The translations under genes and the position numbers were made by a program. From Desulfobacterales bacterium HSG2 (lineage in GTDB: Bacteria; Desulfobacterota; Desulfobacteria; Desulfobacterales; 4be13), in contig JAUCGI010000019.1 of assembly GCA_030378035.1 (NCBI GenBank), positions 1-47,077 on the forward strand: a stretch of 47,077 nucleotides of DNA, written 5' to 3'. This document shows positions 9,889-20,088 of this stretch, one piece after another (the stretch's first letter is position 1; every line of letters starts with the position of its first letter). The notes under the pieces were generated by a model. That model was not told where the DNA came from. It worked only from the letters and a program-made list of their open reading frames with translations, and searched no databases.

Positions 9889-12800
9889 TTGTTTTCCTCC
9901 ATATATTGTTCAACCAATGTCAGAATCTGTGCATCCTGAAAATTTTGTGCCAGTTCACAGAGTTTGCGGGCAAAAGGAACATAAGCCTTGTCTGATTGCT
10001 CAAGGCGTGCGGCATATTCCTGAATTTCCCGCATATTTCCATCCATGGCGATGTCATACAGGATTTTCATCTCCTCAGCCGGCGGCGGGATCATCGGACC
10101 TTCGGCAGATTCTTCCCGGGCGGTTTCGGAAACAACAGACTTTTTCTTTGTCACGGTGTGGGGCAGGAATTTCATCACCTCCGAAATAAGGTCTGCCCTG
10201 CTGACGGGCTTCCTCAGGTAAGCGTCACACAGATTTTTTACTATTTCCTCATCTTGCTTCATTGCCGAGGCTGTAAGAGCTATCACCGGAATTTCTTTCA
10301 GGTCATCCTCTTTCTTAAGAATGGCTGCGGCCTCATATCCGTCCATTTCCGGCATTTTCATGTCCAGCAGAATGAGATCCGGGTGATGTTCTCTGACTTT
10401 TTCAATTGCCTCTCTGCCGTTTTCCGCCTCCAGCAGGGTAAGGTCATAGCCCTCAAAAAAGACCGTGAGAAGCTCCCTGTTGTAACCAATGTCATCCGCG
10501 ATCAGGATTGTGCTTTGCTCAAAGACTATTGAATCAAAATCAGTCTGTTTTTCCCGGCCGGCTGTCAGGGCATCTGCCGATGCGACTTCCACCTCCTTTA
10601 TGATAATATTGAATACGGTGCCTCTGCCGACTTCGCTCGAAACGGTGATCCTGCCGTCCATCATTTCAATCAGACGTCTGGTGATGGCCAGTCCGAGGCC
10701 GGTGCCGCCGAATTGTGAAAATTTTTGTCCTTTTACCTGAGAAAAGGCTTCAAACACGGACTCACACTGGTCCTCGGGGATTCCTGCTCCGGTGTCTTCC
10801 ACAGAGAAAATGAAATCAAGAGTGCTGTGCCGGATGTCACCCGGATAGCGGTAAGTGACTGAAAGGCTGATGTGCCCCGTGTCTGTGAATTTGACGGCAT
10901 TTCCGATCAGGTTAATCAGGATCTGTCGCAGACGGGTCTCATCAAGGAGCAAGGTTTTGGGCAGTTCCGGAGGAATGTCAATGATCAGATCCAGCCCTTT
11001 CTCTTTTATTTTCTGCCCGAACACGGTCCGCATCTCATTGAAAAGCCGCTGAGGAGAAACAGCCGTGTATTCCAGCCTCAGTTTGCCCGCCTCCACCTTG
11101 GAGAGGTCGAGTATGTCATTGATCAGACTCAGGAGAGACCGGCCGCTGGTGTAAATGGATTCAAGGTGATGAGACAATTCGGGTTCCTCAATCCTGCCTT
11201 TCATGATTTCCGCAAACCCCAGGATGGCATTCATGGGGGTGCGGATTTCGTGGGACATGTTGGCAAGGAATTCGCTCTTGGCCTGATTGGCGGCTTCCGC
11301 AGCTTCTCTGGCAATCCCCAGCCGCACTGTCTCGGCAGTCAGGTCTTTGAAACTCAGATGGGTTTCGATGCGGGCAATGAGTTCCTCTTTGGAAAAGGGT
11401 TTTGTCAGATAATCATTTGCCCCTGATCTGAAGCCGGCAACCATATCCTCAATCTGATTTTTGGCAGTCAGCATGATCACGGGCAGCTCATTTGCCAGAT
11501 ACTGCTTCCGCAGATGCCGGCACACTTCATAACCTGACATTCTGGGCATCATGACATCCAAAAGCACGAGATCAAAATGCTTATGTCTGACAGCGGCAAG
11601 CGCCTCCTCTCCGTTGTTCGCCGGGGTGATCAGATAGTACACTGAAAGCTGGTTCTTCAGAACCTGGAGATTGACAGACTCATCATCCACAATCAGGATT
11701 TCATACAGATTACCTGCCGGCAGTTGTCTGTTGTTTGTTGTTTGTTGTCCGTTGTCTGTTGCAACCAACCGGCAACCGGCAACCGGCAACCGGCAACCGG
11801 CAACCGGCAACTGACTACTGACAGGAAGCGTGAAAGTAAAGTATGAGCCTTTTCCATGCTCCGACTCAGCCCGAATCTCTCCGCCATGCAACTTCACCAG
11901 TTGCCTGGTGACTGCCAGTCCCAGACCGGTTCCGCCGTATTCCCGCGCTGTTGAGCCGTCTGCCTGTTCAAAGGATTCAAAAATGCTTCCGAGCTTTTCT
12001 TTTGGGATGCCGATTCCCGTATCTGAAACTGTGACGGCTATGTACCCGTTCTGAACCTGTGCGGAAACAGTGATCGTTCCCGCCTCGGTAAATTTGATGG
12101 CATTGCCCACCAGATTATACAGAATCTGCTGCACCCTGTTTTCATCCGCTTCGGCACCGGGGAGATCAGGCTCAATACTGTTGACAAGCTCAACATTCTT
12201 ATGTGCGACAAGGGGCTGGGACAGCATGAGGACAACTTCGGTGACTGATCTCATATCCAAGGGCTTCAACTGAAGCTGAAGGTCTTTATTACGCAGCCTG
12301 GAAAAATCGAGGATGTCATTAACCAAGTTGGTCAGCCTGCGTCCGCTTGATGCAACGAGTGAAATGTTATATTGCTGATCCTCTGTCAACTGTCCGACAG
12401 CGCCGTCAAGCATTGACTCGGCAATGCCGATGATGCCGTTTAACGGGGTTCGCAGTTCGTGGGAAGTATTGGCCAGAAAATCATCTTTCAGTTTATCTAT
12501 CCTCCGCAGGCTCTCGGCTGTCTGTCTTTCCTGTTCCAGTTTGTTTTTCTGATAACGTACATATACAAATACAAAAGAAGCCGCTAACAAAATATAAGCA
12601 CAATATGCCCAGGAACTTTTCCAGGGCGGCGGGGTAACTGTTATTCGGATCGAAGTTCCCTCCTCATTCCAGATTCCGTCATTATTCGAGCCTTTCAGTC
12701 TCAGGGTATATGTTCCACCGGGAATATTGCTGTATCGCCCGAACGGATTTGTTCCTGAATAGTACCAGTCCTCATCCACGCCTTCAAGCATGTAGGCGTA

Positions 12801-15062
12801 CTGATTTTTCTCAGGCCGGGTGTAGTTCAGCGCGGCAAACTGGAACTCGAAAAAGTTGGCGGTCCAGTCCAGTTTTATTTCTCTCAGTCTTTCAGGGGCT
12901 TTTCCCATATCAACATCCTCACCACCCTGCTTAAAGGAGGTCAGCACCACAGGGGGGACATACGGATTGTCGGTGACATCTTCGGGAAAAAAACTGTTAA
13001 GCCCGCCTCCTCCGCCGAACCACATTTTGCCGTCTTTTGTCTTATAGCATCTCCAGAAAGCATTATCCTGCAAACCGTCGCTTTTCGTATAGACCGTCAC
13101 CACGCTTTCCGTCTCTATGTTGAATTTTATGAGGCCGGCATCGCTTGTGCCTATCCAGAGGTTGCCCTCATTGTCCTCCTGAATGGTATGATTGATGCCG
13201 ACAGCCGGAAATCCGTTTTTTTTATTAAAATGTCTGAATTTACCTGTTTTTCTGTCAAATCTGTCCATTCCGTCTTCAAAGCCTGCGACCCATAAATTTC
13301 CGAATGAATCCTCAAAAACACAGGAATTTTTGTTGAAACCGATACTGTCCGGATCGTCCGGATTGTGTGTGTAAGAGGTGAAGGTCTCTGTTTTCTTGTC
13401 AAATCTGCTGAGACCGCCGAAGGCAGAAACCCACAGCGATCCCTTTCCGTCATCCCAGACCGACCACACGTTACCCGGGGCGATGCTTTTCGGATCATCC
13501 GGGTCATGTATGTAATGAGTGAAGATTTCCGCGTTTTTGTCGAATTTCTCAAGCCCGCCGGATGTGACGATCCAGAGGATGTCGGGATTGTCCCTGTCCT
13601 CGATGACGGTGTCTCCGTGTGATGTATTTTTCATGATGCTGTTCGGATCATTCGGGTCGTGCGTATAATGCTTTATCGGCCTCATTTTTTCGATATCGAA
13701 TCTGGTCAGGGCGCCTCCCACATTCAGAATCCAGACATCGCCCGCGCTGTCCTCAAGCATCGCAAGCGCATAAGGCCCCATCAGAGGATCCATGTCCTTA
13801 TACGGATGAAGGGTGAATTTACCGGTTTTTCTGTCGAGCAGCTCCAGCCCGCCGCCAACCGAAATCCAGAATCTTCCTCTGCTGTCTTCGAGCATGACCA
13901 GCACCGTATTGTTGGACAGGCTGTCCGGATTGTTCGGATCATGCTGATAAAGCAGGAACTTGCGGCTGTTTCTGTCATATTTGTCAATGACTCCCTTATA
14001 AGTGTTTATGGCCCAGAATATGCCTGTCACAGGATCCTCATACACGCAGCTTATCTCTTTGGAACTCGGAGAAGACGGATTTTTCGGGTCGTGAGCATAA
14101 CGGATGAATTTTCCGGTTTTTCTGTCGAACATCTCAAGCCCGGTGTGTTTTGATATGTTCCGAGTCACCCACAGATTGCCTGACGAATCCTCATAAAGCC
14201 AGGTTATCCTGTCTTCCGCCAGACCTTCGGGATTCCCGGGATCATGCTGATAGTGTTTGAACCTTCCGGTTTCTTTGTCAAATCTGTCAAGCCCCCTGTC
14301 ATAAGTTCCGACCCAGAGTGTCCCGTCCCTGTCCTCAAGCAAAGCCCAGACGGTGTCGCTGGCCAGGCTGTGAACATCTTCGGGGTCATGCTGATAGCGG
14401 GTCCATACGCCGGTATCCGGATCAAACCTGTTGAGCCCCCCGCCTGAAGTTCCGATCCAGATAATCCCGTCCCCGCCCTGAATCACTGCGTTGACATTGT
14501 TGCTGCTCAGGCTGTTCGGATTGTCCGGATCATGTCTGTGGTGCGTGAATGTGTCTGTGTTTTTGTCATATATGTCAAAACCGCTCATGGTTCCGATCAG
14601 AAGCCTGCCGGACCTGTCAACAGAGAGCCGCTGGGGGCAGTAGCTGCCGGAAGCGTCGTTGCTGATGCTGTTGTCATTGTCCGGATCATGTCTGTAATGC
14701 GTGAATGTGTCCGTATCCTTGTCATATCTGTTAAGTCCTTTGTCGCTTGTGAGTATCCAGAGCGTTCCCTCCTTATCCAGCACGACTGACATAGTTCCGG
14801 GGCCTGAGACGGAATCAGGCCCTGACTCATAATATCTCACCTCATATCCGTCATATCTGCCCACTCCTCCGTAAGAGCAGAACCACAGGAATCCGTCACT
14901 GTCCCGGACCATGTTTCCATCCATCTGGGTCGGCAGCCCCTCAATGCCCTTTTCAAATCTTATCTCACCCTCCAGAGCCCATATGTCCCGGCCCGGACTG
15001 AAAAGAATCACCAGGCTCAGAACTGTCATTCCGATATTCTTCATAATTGCCAACGGTTTCAT
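9885..15062 (-). CDS. Gene N: beta-propeller sensor double histidine kinase with two receivers
   Basis: A 1725-residue HTCS-like sensor. Seen: signal sequence (about 1-30), two-component-regulator propeller repeats (about 35-740) with [13 protein letters not shown]-type blades and nine H(D/N)P loop motifs, Y_Y_Y domain (about 745-812), one TM (about 817-837), kinase core 1 (SHELRTP, H868), a repeat-encoded linker (about 1084-1113), receiver 1 (D1169, [11 protein letters not shown]), coiled coil, kinase core 2 (SHEIRTP, H1271), receiver 2 (D1567, [11 protein letters not shown]) and a C-terminal bundle lacking a phosphotransfer histidine. Established: related propeller kinases bind glycan fragments in Bacteroides; the ligand here is unknown, and no AraC output domain is present. 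The linker contains two LPVAGCR units and a Q/N/T-rich stretch encoded by heptamers. The start at 15062 follows AAGGAGG. The stop overlaps gene O by four bases. Confidence 0.95.
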   Translation of the reverse strand: MKPLAIMKNIGMTVLSLVILFSPGRDIWALEGEIRFEKGIEGLPTQMDGNMVRDSDGFLWFCSYGGVGRYDGYEVRYYESGPDSVSGPGTMSVVLDKEGTLWILTSDKGLNRYDKDTDTFTHYRHDPDNDNSISNDASGSYCPQRLSVDRSGRLLIGTMSGFDIYDKNTDTFTHHRHDPDNPNSLSSNNVNAVIQGGDGIIWIGTSGGGLNRFDPDTGVWTRYQHDPEDVHSLASDTVWALLEDRDGTLWVGTYDRGLDRFDKETGRFKHYQHDPGNPEGLAEDRITWLYEDSSGNLWVTRNISKHTGLEMFDRKTGKFIRYAHDPKNPSSPSSKEISCVYEDPVTGIFWAINTYKGVIDKYDRNSRKFLLYQHDPNNPDSLSNNTVLVMLEDSRGRFWISVGGGLELLDRKTGKFTLHPYKDMDPLMGPYALAMLEDSAGDVWILNVGGALTRFDIEKMRPIKHYTHDPNDPNSIMKNTSHGDTVIEDRDNPDILWIVTSGGLEKFDKNAEIFTHYIHDPDDPKSIAPGNVWSVWDDGKGSLWVSAFGGLSRFDKKTETFTSYTHNPDDPDSIGFNKNSCVFEDSFGNLWVAGFEDGMDRFDRKTGKFRHFNKKNGFPAVGINHTIQEDNEGNLWIGTSDAGLIKFNIETESVVTVYTKSDGLQDNAFWRCYKTKDGKMWFGGGGGLNSFFPEDVTDNPYVPPVVLTSFKQGGEDVDMGKAPERLREIKLDWTANFFEFQFAALNYTRPEKNQYAYMLEGVDEDWYYSGTNPFGRYSNIPGGTYTLRLKGSNNDGIWNEEGTSIRITVTPPPWKSSWAYCAYILLAASFVFVYVRYQKNKLEQERQTAESLRRIDKLKDDFLANTSHELRTPLNGIIGIAESMLDGAVGQLTEDQQYNISLVASSGRRLTNLVNDILDFSRLRNKDLQLQLKPLDMRSVTEVVLMLSQPLVAHKNVELVNSIEPDLPGAEADENRVQQILYNLVGNAIKFTEAGTITVSAQVQNGYIAVTVSDTGIGIPKEKLGSIFESFEQADGSTAREYGGTGLGLAVTRQLVKLHGGEIRAESEHGKGSYFTFTLPVSSQLPVAGCRLPVAGCRLVATDNGQQTTNNRQLPAGNLYEILIVDDESVNLQVLKNQLSVYYLITPANNGEEALAAVRHKHFDLVLLDVMMPRMSGYEVCRHLRKQYLANELPVIMLTAKNQIEDMVAGFRSGANDYLTKPFSKEELIARIETHLSFKDLTAETVRLGIAREAAEAANQAKSEFLANMSHEIRTPMNAILGFAEIMKGRIEEPELSHHLESIYTSGRSLLSLINDILDLSKVEAGKLRLEYTAVSPQRLFNEMRTVFGQKIKEKGLDLIIDIPPELPKTLLLDETRLRQILINLIGNAVKFTDTGHISLSVTYRYPGDIRHSTLDFIFSVEDTGAGIPEDQCESVFEAFSQVKGQKFSQFGGTGLGLAITRRLIEMMDGRITVSSEVGRGTVFNIIIKEVEVASADALTAGREKQTDFDSIVFEQSTILIADDIGYNRELLTVFFEGYDLTLLEAENGREAIEKVREHHPDLILLDMKMPEMDGYEAAAILKKEDDLKEIPVIALTASAMKQDEEIVKNLCDAYLRKPVSRADLISEVMKFLPHTVTKKKSVVSETAREESAEGPMIPPPAEEMKILYDIAMDGNMREIQEYAARLEQSDKAYVPFARKLCELAQNFQDAQILTLVEQYMEENK
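11724..11812. repeat. Two adjoining heptamer arrays inside the coding sequence of gene N
   Basis: Five TTGTYTG units (11724-11758) are followed, after a short junction, by six units of GGCAACC (last one GGCAACT, 11771-11812). They are read in frame on the minus strand as a linker between the first ATPase domain and receiver 1; three heptamers make 21 bases, giving the seven-residue repeat LPVAGCR twice. The homologous junction in gene K has no such repeat, so this is an insertion or expansion. Confidence 0.93.
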
Positions 15063-15091
15063 AATATCCTCCTTTTTTGGGTTAAAACCAG

Positions 15092-15133
15092 CATCAAACA
15101 TCAAACATCAAACATCAAACATCAAACATCAAG
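15092..15133. repeat. Heptamer array CATCAAA at the 3' end of gene M
   Basis: Five CATCAAA units and a final CATCAAG. The last two units are the coding end of M: the minus-strand codons for L-D-V-stop (CTTGATGTTTGA). The array fills the gap to the ribosome site of gene N. Confidence 0.93.
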
Positions 15134-18100
15134 TTTATCACTCAGTTTCATCAGAACAGACAGACCCCCTTCGGTATCCAGTGCTGACATAGCTTTTCTC
15201 AGTCCGGCTTTCTCCTGTTGAAATTCGGAATCCGGAAGCAGACTCAGCAGAGGCCCCAGAAGTCGCCAGCCGCTCATCTGGTTCTTTTCAAGGAGGGCAG
15301 CCATCTCCGTCAGAATTTCCCGGGCCTGAGATATGTCCGCCTCTTCATTCTCCTCCTGGCAGCCTGTTCCTTCTGATTCCTCATCCGGGTTCAGCGTTTT
15401 CAGGGCATCGGTGAGCTGCGCCAGTTTTCCGGCAAACACCCCCAGCAGAGGCTGGGCCTCCTCTGCTTTCTCCTCTCTGAGGGCACTGTCCAGTTCCCGG
15501 GCCGCTGCGAAAAGCGCATCCGCGCACAGATTGCCCGAAACCCCCTTTATGGCGTGGTTCAGCTTTTGGGCATCCCGGAGTTTTCCCCGGTCCAGAAGCG
15601 TTCCGATTTCGCCGGCCGCATGTTCGTACTTTTCCAGGAAACTCCCCAGCATCATCCTCAGCAGCCCGGCGTCGCCCCTGACCCGTCTCAGGGCGGCTTT
15701 CAGATCGATGCCGGGCAGGTCGCCGGGAAGCCCCGCCCCGGATTCGGGCGTCAGTTTTTCACGCTTCTGAAACCCTTCGGGAACCTCCCTTTTCCCGGGT
15801 TTTATCCATTTGCAGAGAACCGCGTACAGCCGCTCTTCGTCAACGGGCTTGGTCAGATAGTCGTTCATGCCGGCATCCAGACATTTCTCCCGGTCCCCCC
15901 TCATGGCATGGGCGGTCATGGCGATGATGGGCAGATCGTCAAATTCCGGTCTCCCGCGTATGAGCCGCGTGGCCTCGTGTCCGTCCATCTCCGGCATCTC
16001 GATGTCCATCAGCACAATGTCATACAGATGTGCCGCATCACCGGCCCCGGTTCCCAGCATTTCCACCGCTTCCCGGCCGTTTTCAGCCACGTCAATGATC
16101 AGTCCGGCCCCCTCCAGCAGGGCAACCGCGACATTCCGGTTGATCTCGTTGTCCTCGGCCAGCAGGACCCTGGCGTCCCTGATGCCAGCGAGGGATTCGG
16201 AACCGATTTCTTCTGTCTCGGTTTTCTCTCCGGGCACAAGGGCATCCTCACGGCCGAAAACCTCCATGACCGAGTTGAACATCTCGGACGAGCTGACAGG
16301 CTTCTGAAGGAAAGCGTCTATTCCGGTCTTTCCGGCTTTTGCCCGCCGGAAAACCTCCCCGCGTCCGTACATGGTCACCATGATGATCCTCGGCATGGCC
16401 CCCTCTTTCATGAACAGGGGATCGCTCCTGATCTGCCGGGCAACCCCGAACCCGTCCGTGTCCGGCATCCTCCAGTCCAGGATAAGCAGGTCATAAGGCT
16501 TATCATATAACGCCTTTTTCAGTTTGTCAAGGGCTTCTTTTCCCGAAGATGCCAGCGCCACCTGAAAGCTGCCGAACGCCTCAAGCATCTCCCTGAAAAT
16601 GATCCGGGCCGACTCGTTGTCATCGACCACCATCACCCTCAGGTTCCTCACATTCTCGGGGGCAAGCAGGACACGCCGCCTTTCCTCGGACTGAAGTGTG
16701 AAAGGAAGCGTGAAATAAAAGGTGCTTCCCCCTCCCTCTTCGGCAGGCTCAGAGACCTCTTCGGCAGGCTCAGACACCGCGGCAGGCTCAGACACCGCGG
16801 CAGGCTCGGACACCACGGTGCTTTCCGCCCATATCCGCCCCCCCATCAGATTCACCAGTTGCCGGCAGATGGCCAGCCCCAGACCGGTGCCTCCGTATTT
16901 CCGTGTGACGGAACCGTCCGCCTGGGTGAAGGGCCGGAACATGCCTTCGATCTTTTCCGGAGAGATTCCGATCCCGGTGTCCCGGACAGAGAAAAGAAGC
17001 TCCGTCTCGTTCTCAGGCATCGGTCTGTCAGTCACCCGAACCCTGATGACAATCTCACCCCTCTCCGTGAATTTGACCGCATTGCCCACCAGGTTGATGA
17101 GGATCTGGTTCAGCCGGAGCGGATCACCTCTCAGGGACAGGGGAACCGCCTTGTCAATGACATAAAACAGCTCGACATCCTTCTCGGCGGCTTTCTCCCC
17201 GATGATATCTGCGACCCTGCTGATCACATGATTCAGCATGAAGTCCGTGGTGTCAGTCTCCAGTTTTCCCTCCTCGATCCTGGAAAAATCAAGGATATCG
17301 TTGATGATGTTCAGGAGATGGGCGGAAGATTTACGGACCTTTCTCAGATAATCCTCCTGCCGGGAGGTCAGCTCCGATTTGAGAACCAGATTGGTCAGAC
17401 CGATGATGCCGTTCATCGGTGTTCTGATCTCATGGCTCATTCTGGCCAGAAACTCACTCTTGGCCCGGTTGGCAGCCCTGGCCTCTTCTGTGCTTTTCGC
17501 CAGTTCCATGGTTCTTTCATCCACCAGTTCTTCCAGATGGGCGTTTATGGCAGCCAGTTCTTTTCCCGCCTGCCTGAGGTCCGTGATATCACTGACTGAT
17601 ACCAACACCTGGGACAAGGTTTGTTCATATCCCGGAACTATGTTGCAACCCACCGTGACATATCGTTGTTCCCCGTCCAGTGTCCGGACAACTGTGTCAT
17701 GTTTCATTTGCGTTTTGCCATACCACAAATCCTCCATCTGTTTTTGAAAAGCCCGGTGAGATTCAAATGTGAATGTTTTTTCCAATCCTTTGAACAATTC
17801 TTCTTTGCCCCCGGCTCTGTAAAGCGATAATGCCGCCTGGTTCACATCGAGAATTTTCGCCAACAGCGCGCAATGGGAAACAGTCTCCGGGTGTTTTTGA
17901 AAATAGGGTCCGATTTCAGTAATTCCCTCATTCTGAAGACCGTCAAAATATTTTTTTATGTCTGAAAAATCTTCCAGCCGAATGGAAACGGGATTACTTT
18001 CAAATAAAACACGAAAACGTTCTTCGCTTCGTTTACGCTTTTCCATATCGTTCCGCAATCGATTCTGCATATCATTGATCGCGCCGGCAACCCGATCCAG

Positions 18101-18754
18101 TTCATCGACAGCGTCTTTGTCTGATTTTGTTCGATTTAAAATCAGGGGGGTACCAGGATGATCAAAATTGAGAGACCCGGCAAATTGGACAAACGTGATC
18201 AGATGGCGGGTAATCAGATAATGAATGATACTGAAAATAAAAACAGAAACAAATAGCGTCTTAACCAACTGAGTTGCCAGAACTATCAATATCTTTTTAT
18301 ATAATCGCCGGTAAACATTTTTTTTGGAGGCGACTACCGACAGAGTTCCCAAAAAGATATTTTTCGATTCTTCAAAGTCATATTCCAGAGAAAACTGACG
18401 TGAGATGCTTTGCTCCGTATTCTGCTCTCCCATCACAATAAACAGTTCTCCCATACGATCCTGTAACCGCACACACCGGATATCAGGCAAACTCAGGATC
18501 CCATCCAGTTGAATCTCCGCCTGTTCCTTATCCACTTCCCATATACTTCTGGATAACGGTACCAGATAGCTGTCCCGTATCCGGTTCATACGTTCGTGAA
18601 TCAGTTCAATATCGCCACGGTAATCATAATACAACTGACAGGCCGTCGCCAAAAGCGTAAAGACGGAACTGAACATCAGAATGGAGAAAAGCACCTTCCG
18701 GACCAAGGGGCTTTCATGAACAGCGGTTATATATTTCGCATACATTTTAAACAT
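15122..18754 (-). CDS. Gene M: membrane PAS hybrid kinase with two receivers and HPt
   Basis: A 1210-residue kinase. Seen: TM1 (about 20-43), small periplasmic domain (44-153) with [11 protein letters not shown] similar to the SVWNYDEKQVE region of F, TM2 (about 154-181), HAMP-like linker (182-236), PAS (about 245-393), coiled coil, HisKA (SHEIRTP, H441), HATPase, receiver 1 (D760), receiver 2 (D917), HPt (H1067) and tail ending KLDV. The first ATG (18754) has only a weak GAGA site; a second ATG three codons later is equally possible. Four [13 protein letters not shown] units lie at residues 648-676. The stop codon lies inside a CATCAAA heptamer array. The binding protein L ends 58 bases upstream and gene N starts 59 bases downstream of the stop. 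Confidence 0.94.
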   Translation of the reverse strand: MFKMYAKYITAVHESPLVRKVLFSILMFSSVFTLLATACQLYYDYRGDIELIHERMNRIRDSYLVPLSRSIWEVDKEQAEIQLDGILSLPDIRCVRLQDRMGELFIVMGEQNTEQSISRQFSLEYDFEESKNIFLGTLSVVASKKNVYRRLYKKILIVLATQLVKTLFVSVFIFSIIHYLITRHLITFVQFAGSLNFDHPGTPLILNRTKSDKDAVDELDRVAGAINDMQNRLRNDMEKRKRSEERFRVLFESNPVSIRLEDFSDIKKYFDGLQNEGITEIGPYFQKHPETVSHCALLAKILDVNQAALSLYRAGGKEELFKGLEKTFTFESHRAFQKQMEDLWYGKTQMKHDTVVRTLDGEQRYVTVGCNIVPGYEQTLSQVLVSVSDITDLRQAGKELAAINAHLEELVDERTMELAKSTEEARAANRAKSEFLARMSHEIRTPMNGIIGLTNLVLKSELTSRQEDYLRKVRKSSAHLLNIINDILDFSRIEEGKLETDTTDFMLNHVISRVADIIGEKAAEKDVELFYVIDKAVPLSLRGDPLRLNQILINLVGNAVKFTERGEIVIRVRVTDRPMPENETELLFSVRDTGIGISPEKIEGMFRPFTQADGSVTRKYGGTGLGLAICRQLVNLMGGRIWAESTVVSEPAAVSEPAAVSEPAEEVSEPAEEGGGSTFYFTLPFTLQSEERRRVLLAPENVRNLRVMVVDDNESARIIFREMLEAFGSFQVALASSGKEALDKLKKALYDKPYDLLILDWRMPDTDGFGVARQIRSDPLFMKEGAMPRIIMVTMYGRGEVFRRAKAGKTGIDAFLQKPVSSSEMFNSVMEVFGREDALVPGEKTETEEIGSESLAGIRDARVLLAEDNEINRNVAVALLEGAGLIIDVAENGREAVEMLGTGAGDAAHLYDIVLMDIEMPEMDGHEATRLIRGRPEFDDLPIIAMTAHAMRGDREKCLDAGMNDYLTKPVDEERLYAVLCKWIKPGKREVPEGFQKREKLTPESGAGLPGDLPGIDLKAALRRVRGDAGLLRMMLGSFLEKYEHAAGEIGTLLDRGKLRDAQKLNHAIKGVSGNLCADALFAAARELDSALREEKAEEAQPLLGVFAGKLAQLTDALKTLNPDEESEGTGCQEENEEADISQAREILTEMAALLEKNQMSGWRLLGPLLSLLPDSEFQQEKAGLRKAMSALDTEGGLSVLMKLSDKLDV
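16727..16813 (-). repeat. In-frame [13 protein letters not shown] repeat in the ATPase domain of gene M
   Basis: Two VSEPAA (18-base) and two VSEPAEE (21-base) units, then GGG, before STFYF. Confidence 0.92.
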
Positions 18755-18812
18755 GATAAGGTCTCGCTTTTGTCAAATAAGTTATTCAGGCGCGGGCGGA
18801 TGACCACAAAAA

Positions 18813-19949
18813 TCACTCCGCCGCTTCAACCACCTTGTCATAACTGAAATTATACTTTCGCAAGTTCGGATTGAATTTCTTTGAAAATTTCCGAAAATCA
18901 ATTTGCTGAGGTTGTTCCAATACAATCCTTGAATATTGCCCGACATCTTCCGGAGAATCGATGAGTGTCAGATGATCGACTTTGAAACTGACTCCGATAT
19001 CGTCCTTAAAATCAGTGCCATGATGATAGTCACAGATCAGTACCAGTGCCCATGCACCAATCATGGGATGCCCTGCCGCGGTGACTTTGATTCCCCCCTT
19101 TCTTATACTTTCCAGCGCAATCGGAAAGCCCCCCATACCTCCCACAAGAATCTCCCTCTTTTCCGTCAGTTCCTTTGTCGCATCAAAGACCCCTGACGCC
19201 ATGGAATCATTGGCGGCCCATATAATATTCGCGTCTTTATATCGTCTCAGCAATACCCGGGCTTTCTGTTTTCCATCTTCATAACTCCAGCGTCCGTACA
19301 CGACCTGATATTGAACACCTCTTCCGCTCTTTTTTATATAATCCTGCACTCCCCTCAGACGAATGAGAGATACCGGTGTGGCCTTTGTTCCGGTAATCCC
19401 CAAGATTCTGGGTTCTTCCTCTGAGTGCGCGCAGAGTTCTCTGATCAGTTTGTATCCGGCCTGGTAGTCATCCGTTGTTATCGTTCCAATCCAGTTTTTT
19501 ACAATCTCTCTCTCATTACCAATCCTCCCCCGCTGTTGAATCGTAAGACCATTGTGAATGAAAAAGATTTTCGAGCCGGATGTTTTGAAGTGGGAAAGCA
19601 TCTGCTTGCCCGCGGCTTTCTCATTGACCATAATTACATAATCGGGTTGGATTTTTCGTTTCGCTATCATTTTTGCCTGTTCCAGCATTCTGATATGGTT
19701 CCTCTCCGCGTAGATTGTTTCCAACTGAATACCGAGATCATCGGCAGCGGCGCCCATAAAATTGGAAACCATATGCCATACTCCGATATCTTTTGCACCC
19801 CCGGGATTGAGAAACACCACTTGCAAATCTTTCGCGGGGCAGAAGCCGCAAATTCCGGTAATTATGCCCATAATCAATACTACCCGAACAAAAAATCGTT
19901 TCATAATACCCACGATCAGTCTTTTGAGTTTTCCAAAATCTTCATTCAT
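18813..19949 (-). CDS. Gene L: periplasmic sugar-type binding protein (Peripla_BP_4-like)
   Basis: A 378-residue type I binding protein resembling ribose/TorT/LuxP-type proteins: LQVVFLNPGG at the mature start, a lobe hinge near GITGTKATPVSLIRLRG, AANDSMASGVFDA and GGMGGFPIALESI. A signal peptide lies at about 16-39 (MKRFFVRVV, hydrophobic, ending near FCPA). The best ribosome site (GGGAGG) precedes the ATG at 19949, giving a 15-residue extension MNEDFGKLKRLIVGI before the signal peptide; the internal ATG at 19904 has a weak site. That extension matches the start of receiver genes A and P, so the gene appears to have acquired the 5' end of a response regulator. L lies 58 bases upstream of membrane kinase M. 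By analogy with LuxP-LuxQ and TorT-TorS (established for those systems), it may present ligand to M. Confidence 0.9.
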   Translation of the reverse strand: MNEDFGKLKRLIVGIMKRFFVRVVLIMGIITGICGFCPAKDLQVVFLNPGGAKDIGVWHMVSNFMGAAADDLGIQLETIYAERNHIRMLEQAKMIAKRKIQPDYVIMVNEKAAGKQMLSHFKTSGSKIFFIHNGLTIQQRGRIGNEREIVKNWIGTITTDDYQAGYKLIRELCAHSEEEPRILGITGTKATPVSLIRLRGVQDYIKKSGRGVQYQVVYGRWSYEDGKQKARVLLRRYKDANIIWAANDSMASGVFDATKELTEKREILVGGMGGFPIALESIRKGGIKVTAAGHPMIGAWALVLICDYHHGTDFKDDIGVSFKVDHLTLIDSPEDVGQYSRIVLEQPQQIDFRKFSKKFNPNLRKYNFSYDKVVEAAE

Positions 19950-19961
19950 TGTTTACCTCCC
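19903..19961 (-). other. Captured response-regulator start region at gene L
   Basis: Ribosome site and first about 15 codons (MNEDFGKLKRLIVGI) match those of genes A and P, then run straight into the signal peptide of L. Confidence 0.65.
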
Positions 19962-19970
19962 ATGCAATAA

Positions 19971-19992
19971 GGGTTAAGGGTTAAGCGTTAAG
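19971..19992. repeat. Short GGGTTAA heptamer array
   Basis: Two GGGTTAA units and one GCGTTAA unit, just upstream of gene L and beside a different heptamer family (20004-20088). Confidence 0.8.
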
Positions 19993-20003
19993 TTTCCATC
20001 CAG

Positions 20004-20088
20004 CACCAGACACCAGACACCAGACACCAAACATCAAAACACCAAATATCAAACACCAAATATCAAATATCAAATATCAAACATCAAG
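20004..20088. repeat. Degenerate heptamer array CACCAGA/CACCAAA/TATCAAA at the 3' end of gene K
   Basis: About twelve units drifting from CACCAGA through CACCAAA to TATCAAA and finally CATCAAG, with one eight-base unit near 20032-20039. The final units encode the L-D-V-stop end of K on the minus strand. Confidence 0.92.

Noticed and set aside
9885-15062. Bacteroides-type one-protein HTCS regulator
   Set aside because: The propeller and Y_Y_Y domains match, but the chain ends in a receiver and helical tail without an AraC-type DNA-binding domain, and the surrounding genes are not polysaccharide-utilisation genes.
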